A stretch of DNA of 64,000 nucleotides, from NCBI RefSeq assembly GCF_028553885.1, contig NZ_CP067169.1:1135501-1199500 (forward strand), read 5' to 3'. Source of the DNA: Paracoccus aestuarii (GTDB lineage: Bacteria > Pseudomonadota > Alphaproteobacteria > Rhodobacterales > Rhodobacteraceae). The stretch's first letter is position 1. Each line of letters starts with the position of its first letter. Shown one piece after another: positions 56,201 through 64,000 of the stretch. A program made the position numbers and the translations under genes. The notes under the pieces were generated by a model, which was given only the letters and a program-made list of their open reading frames with translations, ran no database searches and had not been told where the DNA came from.

Positions 56201-56621
56201 CGCCAGTCCCCGACAGGATCACGCAGGCCGCGGTCGATCCGCGGGCCGCGGCGAGGCTTTCGAAGAAATCGTCGATCGGGCGGCGCAGCCCGCGGGGCTG
56301 GTCGAAATCGACCAGGTGCAGGCGGTCCTCGCGCAAGACCATGCCCGATCCGGGGGGGATGGTGTAGACATGGCCCGGGCGCAGTTCGACCCCGTCGGCG
56401 GCCTGTTCCACGCTGAGCGCGGTGCGCCGGTCCAGCAGCTCGGCCAGGACGCTGTCATGGGTGGGGTCCAGGTGCTGGATCACGACATAGGCGGCCGGAT
56501 CGTCGCGGCGGGCGTCGCGCAGCAGGTCGTGCAGCGCCTCCAGCCCGCCGGCGGATGCGCCGATGCCGACGACGGCGAAGTCGTGGCGCGTCTTGGTGCG
56601 GGCGGGCGTGGCGTCATTCAT
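53223..56621 (-). CDS. Hybrid CheB-CheR-PAS-HWE sensor histidine kinase
   Basis: The 1132-residue protein combines several modules. First is a CheB methylesterase domain (VVGIGASAGGLEALHDLL, YVVIQHLDPTHDSVLAELL, VILSGTGADGTLGLRAIK). Next is a CheR methyltransferase (FLINVTRFFRDPELFQTL, WVPGCSSGEEAYSIAMLV, VDLVSCRNLLIYLDED). A long coiled coil of NEEL repeats follows (ELETTNEELKSSNEEMMSMN), then two PAS domains (LLVVDRDVRVRNFTAAATRI; AVWHYDAASRVLTIDD). The kinase is HWE/HisKA_2 type (VISEMDHRVNNLFTQISAML with the phospho-acceptor histidine; LILHELATNAFKYGVL). The ATG at 56621 overlaps the LOV gene stop by eight bases. The light sensor may be its partner; no response regulator is nearby. Confidence 0.93.
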   Translation of the reverse strand: MNDATPARTKTRHDFAVVGIGASAGGLEALHDLLRDARRDDPAAYVVIQHLDPTHDSVLAELLDRRTALSVEQAADGVELRPGHVYTIPPGSGMVLREDRLHLVDFDQPRGLRRPIDDFFESLAAARGSTAACVILSGTGADGTLGLRAIKEHGGICVVQEPRTARYDGMPLSAESTGLVDFVLPPQDIIATILQFFESSDADLAEDALLADARLICQHLLDSCGHDFSGYKMSTLVRRIRRRLQVLNLTDTQQYLAHLRQHDDECEALLNEFLINVTRFFRDPELFQTLREQAIRPLVQAAQGEDLRIWVPGCSSGEEAYSIAMLVDAEMRAAGQRGRFTVFASDIDKKMIEIARAGTYPISALADIPEELRHDYTTHRDALMQIAPQLRDRVRFSLHSVLRDPPFARVDLVSCRNLLIYLDEDLQSRVLPLFHYALRPGGYLFLGPSEGVRREAHRFTELDRPARLFRRDDSASRLPLELPARQRGDDDGPVRGMPSRDGAKSRGGPDMAAQRRVLDRFSPASLQVSSSGEVLWTAGRLSRFLTVDPMARRPVLAHHIVHAGLKEAVAQALEQVGRTGRPAIMRDLTARSEMGSLPVALFAEPLHDGSILLVFQEAGAQAAPMMVEDADELSLNEARSDLLEEQLRQARLELRSTIEELETTNEELKSSNEEMMSMNEELQSTNEELSTVNDELKSKIDDLTVANSDLQNFFSATKIPLLVVDRDVRVRNFTAAATRIFPLRRSDHGRPLADVSNVFNSDALHRMATEVASQGESQGTELTEASGDRVWRVDAKPYRGAEGHLDGAMLVFEDVTALRDLHSALERQEERLNAVRSLARIAVWHYDAASRVLTIDDSSDLLGIGQTARLPLSAFAALIAPEDREALLQDLADCAEGREFRRVAQPSSDARASIRLETAGARFGDGPDAQVMGVMLDVTAAQSAAKLREAVISEMDHRVNNLFTQISAMLRMAGRETDDAQEVVDEVCARIAALANSHSLTTAQAGTEGVSLADLIRTSLSPYDGARITLEGDPVVIQAKRVVPLSLILHELATNAFKYGVLGPIAGDLRVAWHVTEDAVVMDWSESYDEDRVQDDPGEGFGSTLLEGATAQLRGQLQITPAPRGRQTRLSF

Positions 56622-57153
56622 CGCGAAAGCTGATCCGTGCAAGGGTCGAGATCGAACGGGCGATCAACGCGGTGGAATCTGACATGATCAGGCCGAATTG
56701 TCCCGCGGCCCGCCGCAGATCCTGCATGTTGCGACCAAGTGCCGCGTCATTCTCGGCCAGGGCGGTGCGGGCATCCGACGCGCTGGTGTCGAATTGCGAG
56801 GCCAGCACGAATCGCAGCCGCCCATCGCCGTCGCGCAGCTTGGTCATGAAGACCAGGTTCAGGAACCTCCGCCCGTCGAGCGTGTAGTTCAGGACCGGAA
56901 AGCAGCCGTCATCGGCCGCGTCGTCGCGCAGGAACCGTGACATGGCGCGCACCTGGTCGGCGGGCGTCTCGGGGCCCTGCAGAAAGCGGCAGTTGCGGTC
57001 CAGCGCATCACTGGGGGCATAGCCCGTCAGGCTGCTGAAGCCCGCATTCACCCGCACCAGCGGCATGTCGCCTGATGCGGTCGCCAAGGCCAACGCGACG
57101 CGTGACCGGTCGATCTGGTCGCGCAGGGCGTCAGGCAGATTGTTTTCGGGCAT
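56614..57153 (-). CDS. Short LOV-domain blue-light photoreceptor
   Basis: The 179-residue protein is a PAS/LOV domain with short flanks. The flavin-adduct cysteine is at about residue 55 in the diagnostic DRNCRFLQGPETPADQVRA. The other flavin-binding positions follow (VLNYTLDGRRFLNLVFMTKL; the conserved glutamine in FVLASQFDTS). The C-terminal helix (ALGRNMQDLRRAAGQFGLIM) could be a signalling J-alpha or coiled coil. It has no output domain of its own. Its stop overlaps the start of the hybrid kinase gene, so light control of that kinase is a good hypothesis. Confidence 0.9.
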   Translation of the reverse strand: MPENNLPDALRDQIDRSRVALALATASGDMPLVRVNAGFSSLTGYAPSDALDRNCRFLQGPETPADQVRAMSRFLRDDAADDGCFPVLNYTLDGRRFLNLVFMTKLRDGDGRLRFVLASQFDTSASDARTALAENDAALGRNMQDLRRAAGQFGLIMSDSTALIARSISTLARISFRDE

Positions 57154-57219
57154 GCAGTCCTTTCACGGCGCGCACTGTGCCCACCTGTCATCGCGTAAGA
57201 TATAAACTTGCACGATGTG

Positions 57220-58251
57220 TCACAAGTCTCTCTTTGGTCGGGGGTCGGTGCTGCCCCGCTGGACCAGATCCACCCCCAGCATCACCGTGTCGGTGACCGG
57301 ACGCCCCTGCATCCGTGCCAGCAGCGTCTCGGCCGCCTGCTGGCCCAACCGGGCGCGATGCTGGCGGATCGTGGTCAGGCCGGGCTGGGCGAAGGCCGCC
57401 ATCTCGATATTGTCGAAACCCATCACCGCCACGTCATGGGGCACGCGCAGCCCCGCGCCGGTCAGCCCATGCATCAGGCCGATGGCCATCTCGTCATTGT
57501 CGCAGAAGACGGCGGTGGGGCGGGGGGACATCTCCAGCAGGCGGCGGGCCGCGGCCAGGCCCGAACCGGCCGAGAAATCCCCCCAGAGCGTGTCGCGCGG
57601 ATCGGGTTCGGGCAGGCCCGCCGCGACCAGCCCCTGCACGAAGCCCTCGTGCCGGGTCCGGGTCAGCGAGCTGTCGGCGGGCCCACGCAGATGCAGGATG
57701 TGGCGGTGGCCCAGCCCGGTCAGGTGTTCGGCCGCCAGCCGCCCGCCCTCGACATTGTCGGCCAGCACGCGGGGCGCGGACAGCCCCTCGATCCATTCGC
57801 AGGCCTGGACCAGCGGCGGACAGCCCGGCCGGTCGAACAGCGCCGGATCCAGCCCCCCGTCCAGCACGATCACCCCGTCGGATCGCGACCGCGTCAGATA
57901 GGGGCCCAGCACCTTCATCGGCGGCTGGTCGGGCACCGCCGTCGTGTCCATGACCAGCAGGCTGAGGTTATGGGTCCGCAGCACCTGGGATATCCCCGAC
58001 AGGATCAGCGCGAAGAACGGATTGGCGAGCTTCGGCACCAAGGCCAGCACGCCGCCGACCTGCTGCTGGCGCAGGTTCCGGGCGGTGAAGTTCATCGTGT
58101 AGCCGGTCTGGGCGATGGCCGCCTCGACCGCCTTGCGGGTCGTCTCGGACACGATCGAGGGATTCGAGATCGCGCGGCTGACCGTCGCCACGGACACCCC
58201 CGCCAGCTTGGCGACGTCGTGGATGCGGGGCGGACGGTGTTGATCTGGCAC
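57220..58251 (-). CDS. LacI-family transcriptional regulator
   Basis: The 343-residue regulator has the LacI HTH (PRIHDVAKLAGVSVATVSRA, ISNPSIVSETTRKAVEAAIA) and a sugar-binding effector domain (GGVLALVPKLANPFFALILS, RPTAVFCDNDEMAIGLMHGL, HDVAVMGFDNIEMAAFAQPG, LTTIRQHRARLGQQAAETLL). It is divergent from the isomerase-dehydrogenase-importer operon, with two LacI-type palindromes between them, so it should repress that operon and itself. The inducer is unknown. Confidence 0.93.
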   Translation of the reverse strand: MPDQHRPPRIHDVAKLAGVSVATVSRAISNPSIVSETTRKAVEAAIAQTGYTMNFTARNLRQQQVGGVLALVPKLANPFFALILSGISQVLRTHNLSLLVMDTTAVPDQPPMKVLGPYLTRSRSDGVIVLDGGLDPALFDRPGCPPLVQACEWIEGLSAPRVLADNVEGGRLAAEHLTGLGHRHILHLRGPADSSLTRTRHEGFVQGLVAAGLPEPDPRDTLWGDFSAGSGLAAARRLLEMSPRPTAVFCDNDEMAIGLMHGLTGAGLRVPHDVAVMGFDNIEMAAFAQPGLTTIRQHRARLGQQAAETLLARMQGRPVTDTVMLGVDLVQRGSTDPRPKRDL

Positions 58252-58302
58252 GGGAAACCCCTTGGTGGACCGGGCTTTCAGCGTGGCTGCAAAATTTTGT
58301 GT

Positions 58303-58316
58303 TGTAAACCGTTACA
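58303..58316. promoter_or_regulatory. LacI-type operator, site 1
   Basis: The 14-base tgtaaaccgttaca is nearly palindromic with a central CG, in the divergent region between the LacI gene and the catabolic operon. Confidence 0.65.
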
Positions 58317-58332
58317 GCCTGTGACAGCTTTG

Positions 58333-58350
58333 CATGAAACCGATTACATG
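58333..58350. promoter_or_regulatory. LacI-type operator, site 2
   Basis: The 18-base catgaaaccgattacatg is a palindrome with a central CG and conserved catg ends. Its centre lies 32 bases from that of site 1, close to three helical turns, so cooperative binding is possible. Confidence 0.65.
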
Positions 58351-58398
58351 CGCCTGTCGCAGCGTCGGTTCCGGGAAGGGAGTTCCGGGGGAGGACAG

Positions 58399-59457
58399 AT
58401 GAAGACGATCAAGGGGCCGGGCCTGTTCCTGGCGCAGTTCGCGGGGGCCGAGCCGCCCTTCGACAGTTTCGGCGCGATCACGGCCTGGGCGGCCGATTGC
58501 GGCTATCTGGGGGTGCAGGTGCCTTCGGGCGCGGCGCAGCTGATGGACCTGGACCGGGCGGCCGCCTCGCGCGGCTATTGCGACGAACTGGCGGGGCAGG
58601 CGCGGGACCATGGCGTTCAGATCACCGAGCTGTCGGCCCATGTCCAGGGCCAACTGGTCGCGGTCCATCCCGCCTATGACGCGATGTTCGACGGCTTCGC
58701 CCCCGAGGCGGTCCGCGGCAACCCGGCGGCGCGCCGGGACTGGGCGGTCGATCAGGTTCGCAAGACCATCGACGCCTCGGCCAATCTGGGGCTGGACCGG
58801 ATGGCGGCCTTTTCGGGTGCGCTGGCCTGGCCCTATGTCTATCCCTGGCCGCAGCGCCCCGAGGGGCTGGTCGAGGCCGCCTTCGACGAGCTGGCCGCCC
58901 GCTGGCGCCCGATCCTGGATCATGCCGACAGCCGCGGCGTGGACATCTGCTTCGAGATCCATCCGGGCGAGGATCTGCATGACGGCGCCAGCTTCGAGAT
59001 GTTCCTGGACCGCGTGGACCAGCATCCCCGGGCGCGGATGCTCTATGACCCGTCGCATTACCTGCTGCAGCAGATGGATTACCTGCAGAACCTGGACATC
59101 TATGCCGAGCGGATCGGCATGGTCCACATCAAGGATGCCGAATTCAACCCGACCGGCCAGCAGGGCGTCTATGGCGGCTATCAGCCCTGGGCGCAGCGCG
59201 CGGGGCGGTTCCGCAGCCTGGGCGACGGGCAGGTCGATTTCCGGGCGATCTTTTCCAAGCTGGCGGTGATGGGCTTTGACGGATGGGCCGTGGTCGAATG
59301 GGAATGCGCGCTGAAGCATCCCGAGGACGGCGCCCGCGAAGGGGCGGCCTTCGTGCGCGACCACATCATCCGCGTGACCGACCGCGCATTCGACGATTTC
59401 GCCGATGGAGGGGCCGATATGGACGCCAACCGCCGCATGCTGGGGCTGGCCCGATGA
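58399..59457 (+). CDS. Sugar-phosphate isomerase/epimerase family protein
   Basis: The 352-residue TIM-barrel protein belongs to the xylose isomerase-like AP-endonuclease-2 superfamily. Metal-binding positions are plausible in DICFEIHPGEDLHDGASFEM, LYDPSHYLLQQMDYLQN, GMVHIKDAEFNPTG and GWAVVEWECALK. Such enzymes isomerise or epimerise sugars or inositol derivatives. The start ATG follows gggaggac. The next gene overlaps it by four bases, and the operon continues with a dehydrogenase and a sugar importer. The exact substrate is unknown. Confidence 0.9.
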   Translation: MKTIKGPGLFLAQFAGAEPPFDSFGAITAWAADCGYLGVQVPSGAAQLMDLDRAAASRGYCDELAGQARDHGVQITELSAHVQGQLVAVHPAYDAMFDGFAPEAVRGNPAARRDWAVDQVRKTIDASANLGLDRMAAFSGALAWPYVYPWPQRPEGLVEAAFDELAARWRPILDHADSRGVDICFEIHPGEDLHDGASFEMFLDRVDQHPRARMLYDPSHYLLQQMDYLQNLDIYAERIGMVHIKDAEFNPTGQQGVYGGYQPWAQRAGRFRSLGDGQVDFRAIFSKLAVMGFDGWAVVEWECALKHPEDGAREGAAFVRDHIIRVTDRAFDDFADGGADMDANRRMLGLAR

Positions 59458-60556
59458 CCCGCCCGATCCGCCTTGGCATGGTCGGCGGCGGCGCGGGCGC
59501 CATGATCGGCAACGTGCACCGCATCGCGGCGCGGCTGGACGGCCGGTTCGACCTGGTCGCGGGCGCGCTGTCATCGGACGAGGCGCGTGCCGCCGACAGC
59601 GCGCGTGCCCTGGGCATCGCGCGCAGCTATGGCGATTACCGCCGCATGGCCGCCGAGGAGGCCGCCCGCCCCGACGGGATCGAGGCTGTGTCCGTCTGCA
59701 CCCCCAACCACCTGCACGAGCCGGTGTCGCGTGCATTCCTGGAACAGGGCATCCATGTCATCTGCGACAAGCCGATGACCGCGACGCTGGACCAGGCCCG
59801 CGCGCTGGCCGATCTGGCCGCGCGGTCGGATGCGCTGTTCATCCTGACCCACAACTATTCCGCCTATCCCCAGATCCGGCAGGCGCGCGCGATGGTCGAA
59901 CGCGGCGATATCGGCACGCTGCGGCTGGTCCAGGTCGAATATGCCCAGGACTGGCTGACCGAACAGACCGACAGCAAGCAGGCCGCCTGGCGCACCGATC
60001 CCGAACGGGCGGGGGCGGGCGGCGCGATCGGCGATATCGGCACCCATGCCTTCCAGCTGGCGCGCTTCGTCACGGGGCAGCTGCCCGAACGGCTGGCCGC
60101 CGACCTGACCAGCTTCGTCCTCGGGCGCAGGCTGGACGACAACGCCCATATCCTGCTGCGCTATGCCTCGGGGGCCAAGGGGATGCTCTGGGCCTCGCAG
60201 GTGGCGCCGGGGACGGAGAACGGCCTGCGCCTGCGCGTCTATGGCGACAAGGGCGGGCTGGAATGGCAGCACGACACGCCCGAGACGCTGAAATACACCC
60301 CCTTCGGCCAGCCCGCGCAGATCCTGCGCCGCGCAGGCCCAGGCAGCACCCCCGATGGCAGCCGCGTGCCGCCCGGCCATCCCGAGGGCTATCTGGAGGG
60401 GTTCGCCAACCTCTATGCCGAGGCCGCGCAGGCCATCCGCGAGGGGTGCATGCCCGACACGCTGCCCGGCATCCGCGACGGGCTGGAGGGGTTGCAGTTC
60501 ATCGATGCCTGCATCCGATCCGACGCGGATGACGCGGCCTGGGTCCGGGTGATGCC

Positions 60557-60560
<4 letters not shown>
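59454..60560 (+). CDS. Gfo/Idh/MocA-family oxidoreductase
   Basis: The 368-residue NAD(P)-dependent dehydrogenase has the N-terminal Rossmann motif (RLGMVGGGAGAMIGNVHRIA), the family's EKP-like motif in HVICDKPMTATLDQARALAD with the catalytic lysine, and the C-terminal GGAIGDIGTHAFQLARFVTG. These enzymes oxidise sugars or inositols. It overlaps both neighbours by four bases, placing it in one tight operon with the isomerase-like enzyme and the importer. Myo- or scyllo-inositol-like cargo is one possibility among several. Confidence 0.92.
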
Positions 60561-62058
<1,498 letters not shown>

Positions 62059-62062
<4 letters not shown>

Positions 62063-63063
62063 GCAGCAGCAGCATGGCACGCAGCGCCCCGACCCGGCGC
62101 CCCAAGGTCAACCTGGCCGTCATCGCGCCCATCGTGGCGCTGATCGCGCTGATCCTGATCGGCATGGCGCTGAACCCGAACTTCCTCAGCTATGCCAATA
62201 TCACCAACGTGCTGGCCCGGTCGGCCTTCATCGGCATCATCGCCATCGGCATGACCTTCGTCATCACCGCGGGCGGGCTGGACCTGTCGGTGGGGTCGAT
62301 GGCCGCCTTCGTGGCGGGGCTGATGATCCTGTCGATGAACGTTCTGGTCCAATCCATGGGGCCGGGCCTGCCGGTCATCATGGCGGGCATCGCCATCGCG
62401 CTGGCCACAGGCCTTGCGGCGGGCTTCATCAACGGCATCCTGATCACCCGCGCGGGCATCGAGGCCTTCATCCTGACCTTGGGCACGATGGGCATCTATC
62501 GCAGCCTGGTCACCTGGCTGGCCGACGGGGGCACACTGTCCCTAGGCTTCGAGATGCGCGAGCTGTACCGCCCGGTCTATTACGGCGGCATCATGGGGAT
62601 CAGCTGGCCGATCATCGTCTTTGCCGTCCTGGCCATCCTGGGCGAGATCGTGATGCGCCACACCGCCTTCGGCCGCCATTGCGCCGCCATCGGATCGAAC
62701 GAGAAGGTCGCCCGCTATTCCTCGGTCGCGGTGCTGCGGGTGCGGCTGATGACCTATGTCCTGCTGGGCGTTCTGGTCGGCATCGCGGTCGTCATGTATG
62801 TCCCGCGCCTGGGTTCCGCATCCGCCACCACGGGCCTTCTGTGGGAGCTGGAGGCCATCGCCGCGGTCATCATCGGCGGCACGCTGCTGAAGGGCGGCTT
62901 CGGCCGGGTCTGGGGCACGGTCGTGGGCGTGCTGATCCTGTCGCTGATCGGCAACCTGCTGAACCTGACCGACTTCGTCAGCCCCTATCTGAACGGGGCG
63001 ATCCAAGGCGTCGTCATCATCCTGGCCGTCGTCCTGCAACGCAACCCCGGCGCGGCCCGCTGA
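62059..63063 (+). CDS. Sugar ABC transporter permease (RbsC-like)
   Basis: The 334-residue membrane protein has about eight to ten segments (VIAPIVALIALILIGMALNP, AFIGIIAIGMTFVITAGGLD, FIVITAGGLDLSVGS-type motif, AGLAAGFINGILI-like loop). The family's conserved GGLDLSVGSMAAF and RHCAAIGSNEKVARYS are present, and it ends ILAVVLQRNPGAAR. It forms the channel of the RbsABC-type importer with the ATPase upstream and the binding protein downstream. Confidence 0.94.
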
Positions 63064-63090
63064 ATTTCACCACTGGGAGGAGCAACCACC

Positions 63091-64000
63091 ATGAGAAAGA
63101 TCCTGATCGCCACCACCGCCCTGATGGGCCTGACCGCCGCGCCCGCGCTGGCCCAGACCATCGGCGTGTCCATCCCCGCCGCCACCCATGGCTGGGCCGG
63201 CGCGCTGAACTTTCACGCCGAACGCACCGTCCAGCGCCTGCAGGAGGCCAATCCCGACCTGCAATTCGTGCTGACCACCACCTCGGATCCCGGCCAGCAG
63301 GTCTCCGACCTGGAGGACATGGTCGCCACCCGCGGCATCGACGCGCTGGTCGTGCTCCCCTTCGAATCCGAGCCGCTGACCGGCCCGATCCAGCGCATTG
63401 CCGAGAGCGGCGTCTGGGTCACGGTCGTGGACCGCGGCCTGGCGCAGGAGGGGATCGAGAACCTCTATGTCGCGGGCGACAATGACAGTTTCGGTCGCAC
63501 CGCGGGCCAATATTTCGCCGACACGCTGGAGGACGGTGCCAAGGTCGTCGTCATGCGCGGCATCGCCTCGACCGTCGACAACGAGCGCGTGGCGGGCTTC
63601 GAGGCCGCGCTGGAGGGGTCGGGGATCGAGGTCCTGGCCATGGACCACGGCAACTGGAACCGCGACACGGCCTTCAACCTGATGCAGGACTGGCTGTCGC
63701 GTTTCCCGGAAATCGACGCGGTCTGGGCGGCGGATGACGACATGGCCGTGGGCGCGCTGGCCGCCATCGACCAGGCGGGCCGCACCGACCAGATGTTCGT
63801 CGTCGGCGGCGCCGGCATGAAGGAGATGGTCCAGCGCATCCAGAACAACGACCCCACCGTGCCGGTGAACGTGACCTATCCGCCCTCGATGATCTCGACC
63901 GCGATCGAGATGACGGCGCTCGGGCTGACCTCGGGCGCGCCCATGTCGGGCGAATTCATCATCGCATCCGAGCTGATCACGCCGGAGAATGCCGAAAACT
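63091..64000 (+). CDS. Sugar ABC transporter substrate-binding protein (RbsB-like), 3'-partial
   Basis: The gene begins at an ATG preceded by gggagga and runs off the window after about 303 codons. A signal peptide (MRKILIATTALMGLTAAPAL, cleavage after ALAQ) precedes the periplasmic-binding fold (IGVSIPAATHGWAGALNFHA, GIDALVVLPFESEPLTGPIQ, WVTVVDRGLAQEGIENLYVA, EIDAVWAADDDMAVGALAA). This is the type-1 fold of ribose/galactose-like binding proteins. The C-terminal end is not visible. It captures the substrate for the importer genes immediately upstream. Confidence 0.93.
   Translation, partial: MRKILIATTALMGLTAAPALAQTIGVSIPAATHGWAGALNFHAERTVQRLQEANPDLQFVLTTTSDPGQQVSDLEDMVATRGIDALVVLPFESEPLTGPIQRIAESGVWVTVVDRGLAQEGIENLYVAGDNDSFGRTAGQYFADTLEDGAKVVVMRGIASTVDNERVAGFEAALEGSGIEVLAMDHGNWNRDTAFNLMQDWLSRFPEIDAVWAADDDMAVGALAAIDQAGRTDQMFVVGGAGMKEMVQRIQNNDPTVPVNVTYPPSMISTAIEMTALGLTSGAPMSGEFIIASELITPENAEN

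Noticed and set aside
53199..56633. Very long open frame on the plus strand opposite the hybrid kinase gene (and similar ones opposite dnaE2, transketolase and copA)
   Set aside because: These are antisense shadows caused by high GC at third codon positions; their translations are low-complexity (Arg, Gly, Gln, His rich) with no domains, while the other strand encodes well-known families.

Overview
The window looks like an alphaproteobacterium of the Rhodobacteraceae, most likely Paracoccus or a close relative. This is inferred from the high GC content, the imuA-imuB-dnaE2 cassette, the nsrR-hmp pair, the ABC importers and the insertion-sequence families; no rRNA, tRNA or replication gene is present to confirm it. 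I recognised no complete tRNA, rRNA or CRISPR array.

Layout. 1-5240: SOS mutagenesis cassette (imuA, frameshifted and cut by the window start; imuB; dnaE2). 5578-14154: an accessory zone of IS elements (two abutting IS5-family elements, one IS1182, an IS3 remnant, an IS2-like element, a truncated IS481) that encloses a low-GC pair encoding an ABC/SMC-type ATPase and an HNH nuclease. That pair is probably a Septu-like anti-phage system with an unusual N-terminal extension. 14289-17897: HPP-CBS membrane protein, nsrR and the nitric-oxide dioxygenase gene hmp with an NsrR-type operator, plus small proteins. 18309-24972: LacI regulator, a polar-amino-acid-type ABC importer, a 2-hydroxyacid dehydrogenase, a PfkB kinase and a hydratase-like enzyme.

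About 25.0-53.1 kb reads as a composite genomic island. It starts with a tyrosine integrase, then a serine recombinase co-transcribed with two ParB/RepB-like genes, an HTH gene and a ParDE toxin-antitoxin pair. A 38-bp direct repeat (30365 and 52064) marks a possible attachment site. Inside lie an IS3 element interrupted by a clean IS256 insertion and by two small palindromic units, an AceE-like transketolase with an EamA exporter and Lrp regulator, an HxlR/oxidoreductase pair, a 1.5-kb graveyard of gene fragments (monooxygenase, XdhC, DUF983, 5-aminolevulinate synthase, phage lysis genes), a LysR-linked quinone/catechol detoxification operon, and a copper-resistance cluster with three CueR-type operators (copZ-like, DUF305, cueR, cytochrome c, copper P-type ATPase, DUF411).

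53.2-64.0 kb returns to chromosome-like DNA: a LOV photoreceptor gene overlapping a CheB-CheR-PAS-HWE histidine kinase gene, then a LacI-controlled catabolic operon (sugar-phosphate isomerase-like enzyme, Gfo/Idh/MocA dehydrogenase, RbsABC-like sugar importer) that runs off the right edge. Enzyme names rest on motif and family recognition by eye; substrates are mostly inferred from context.
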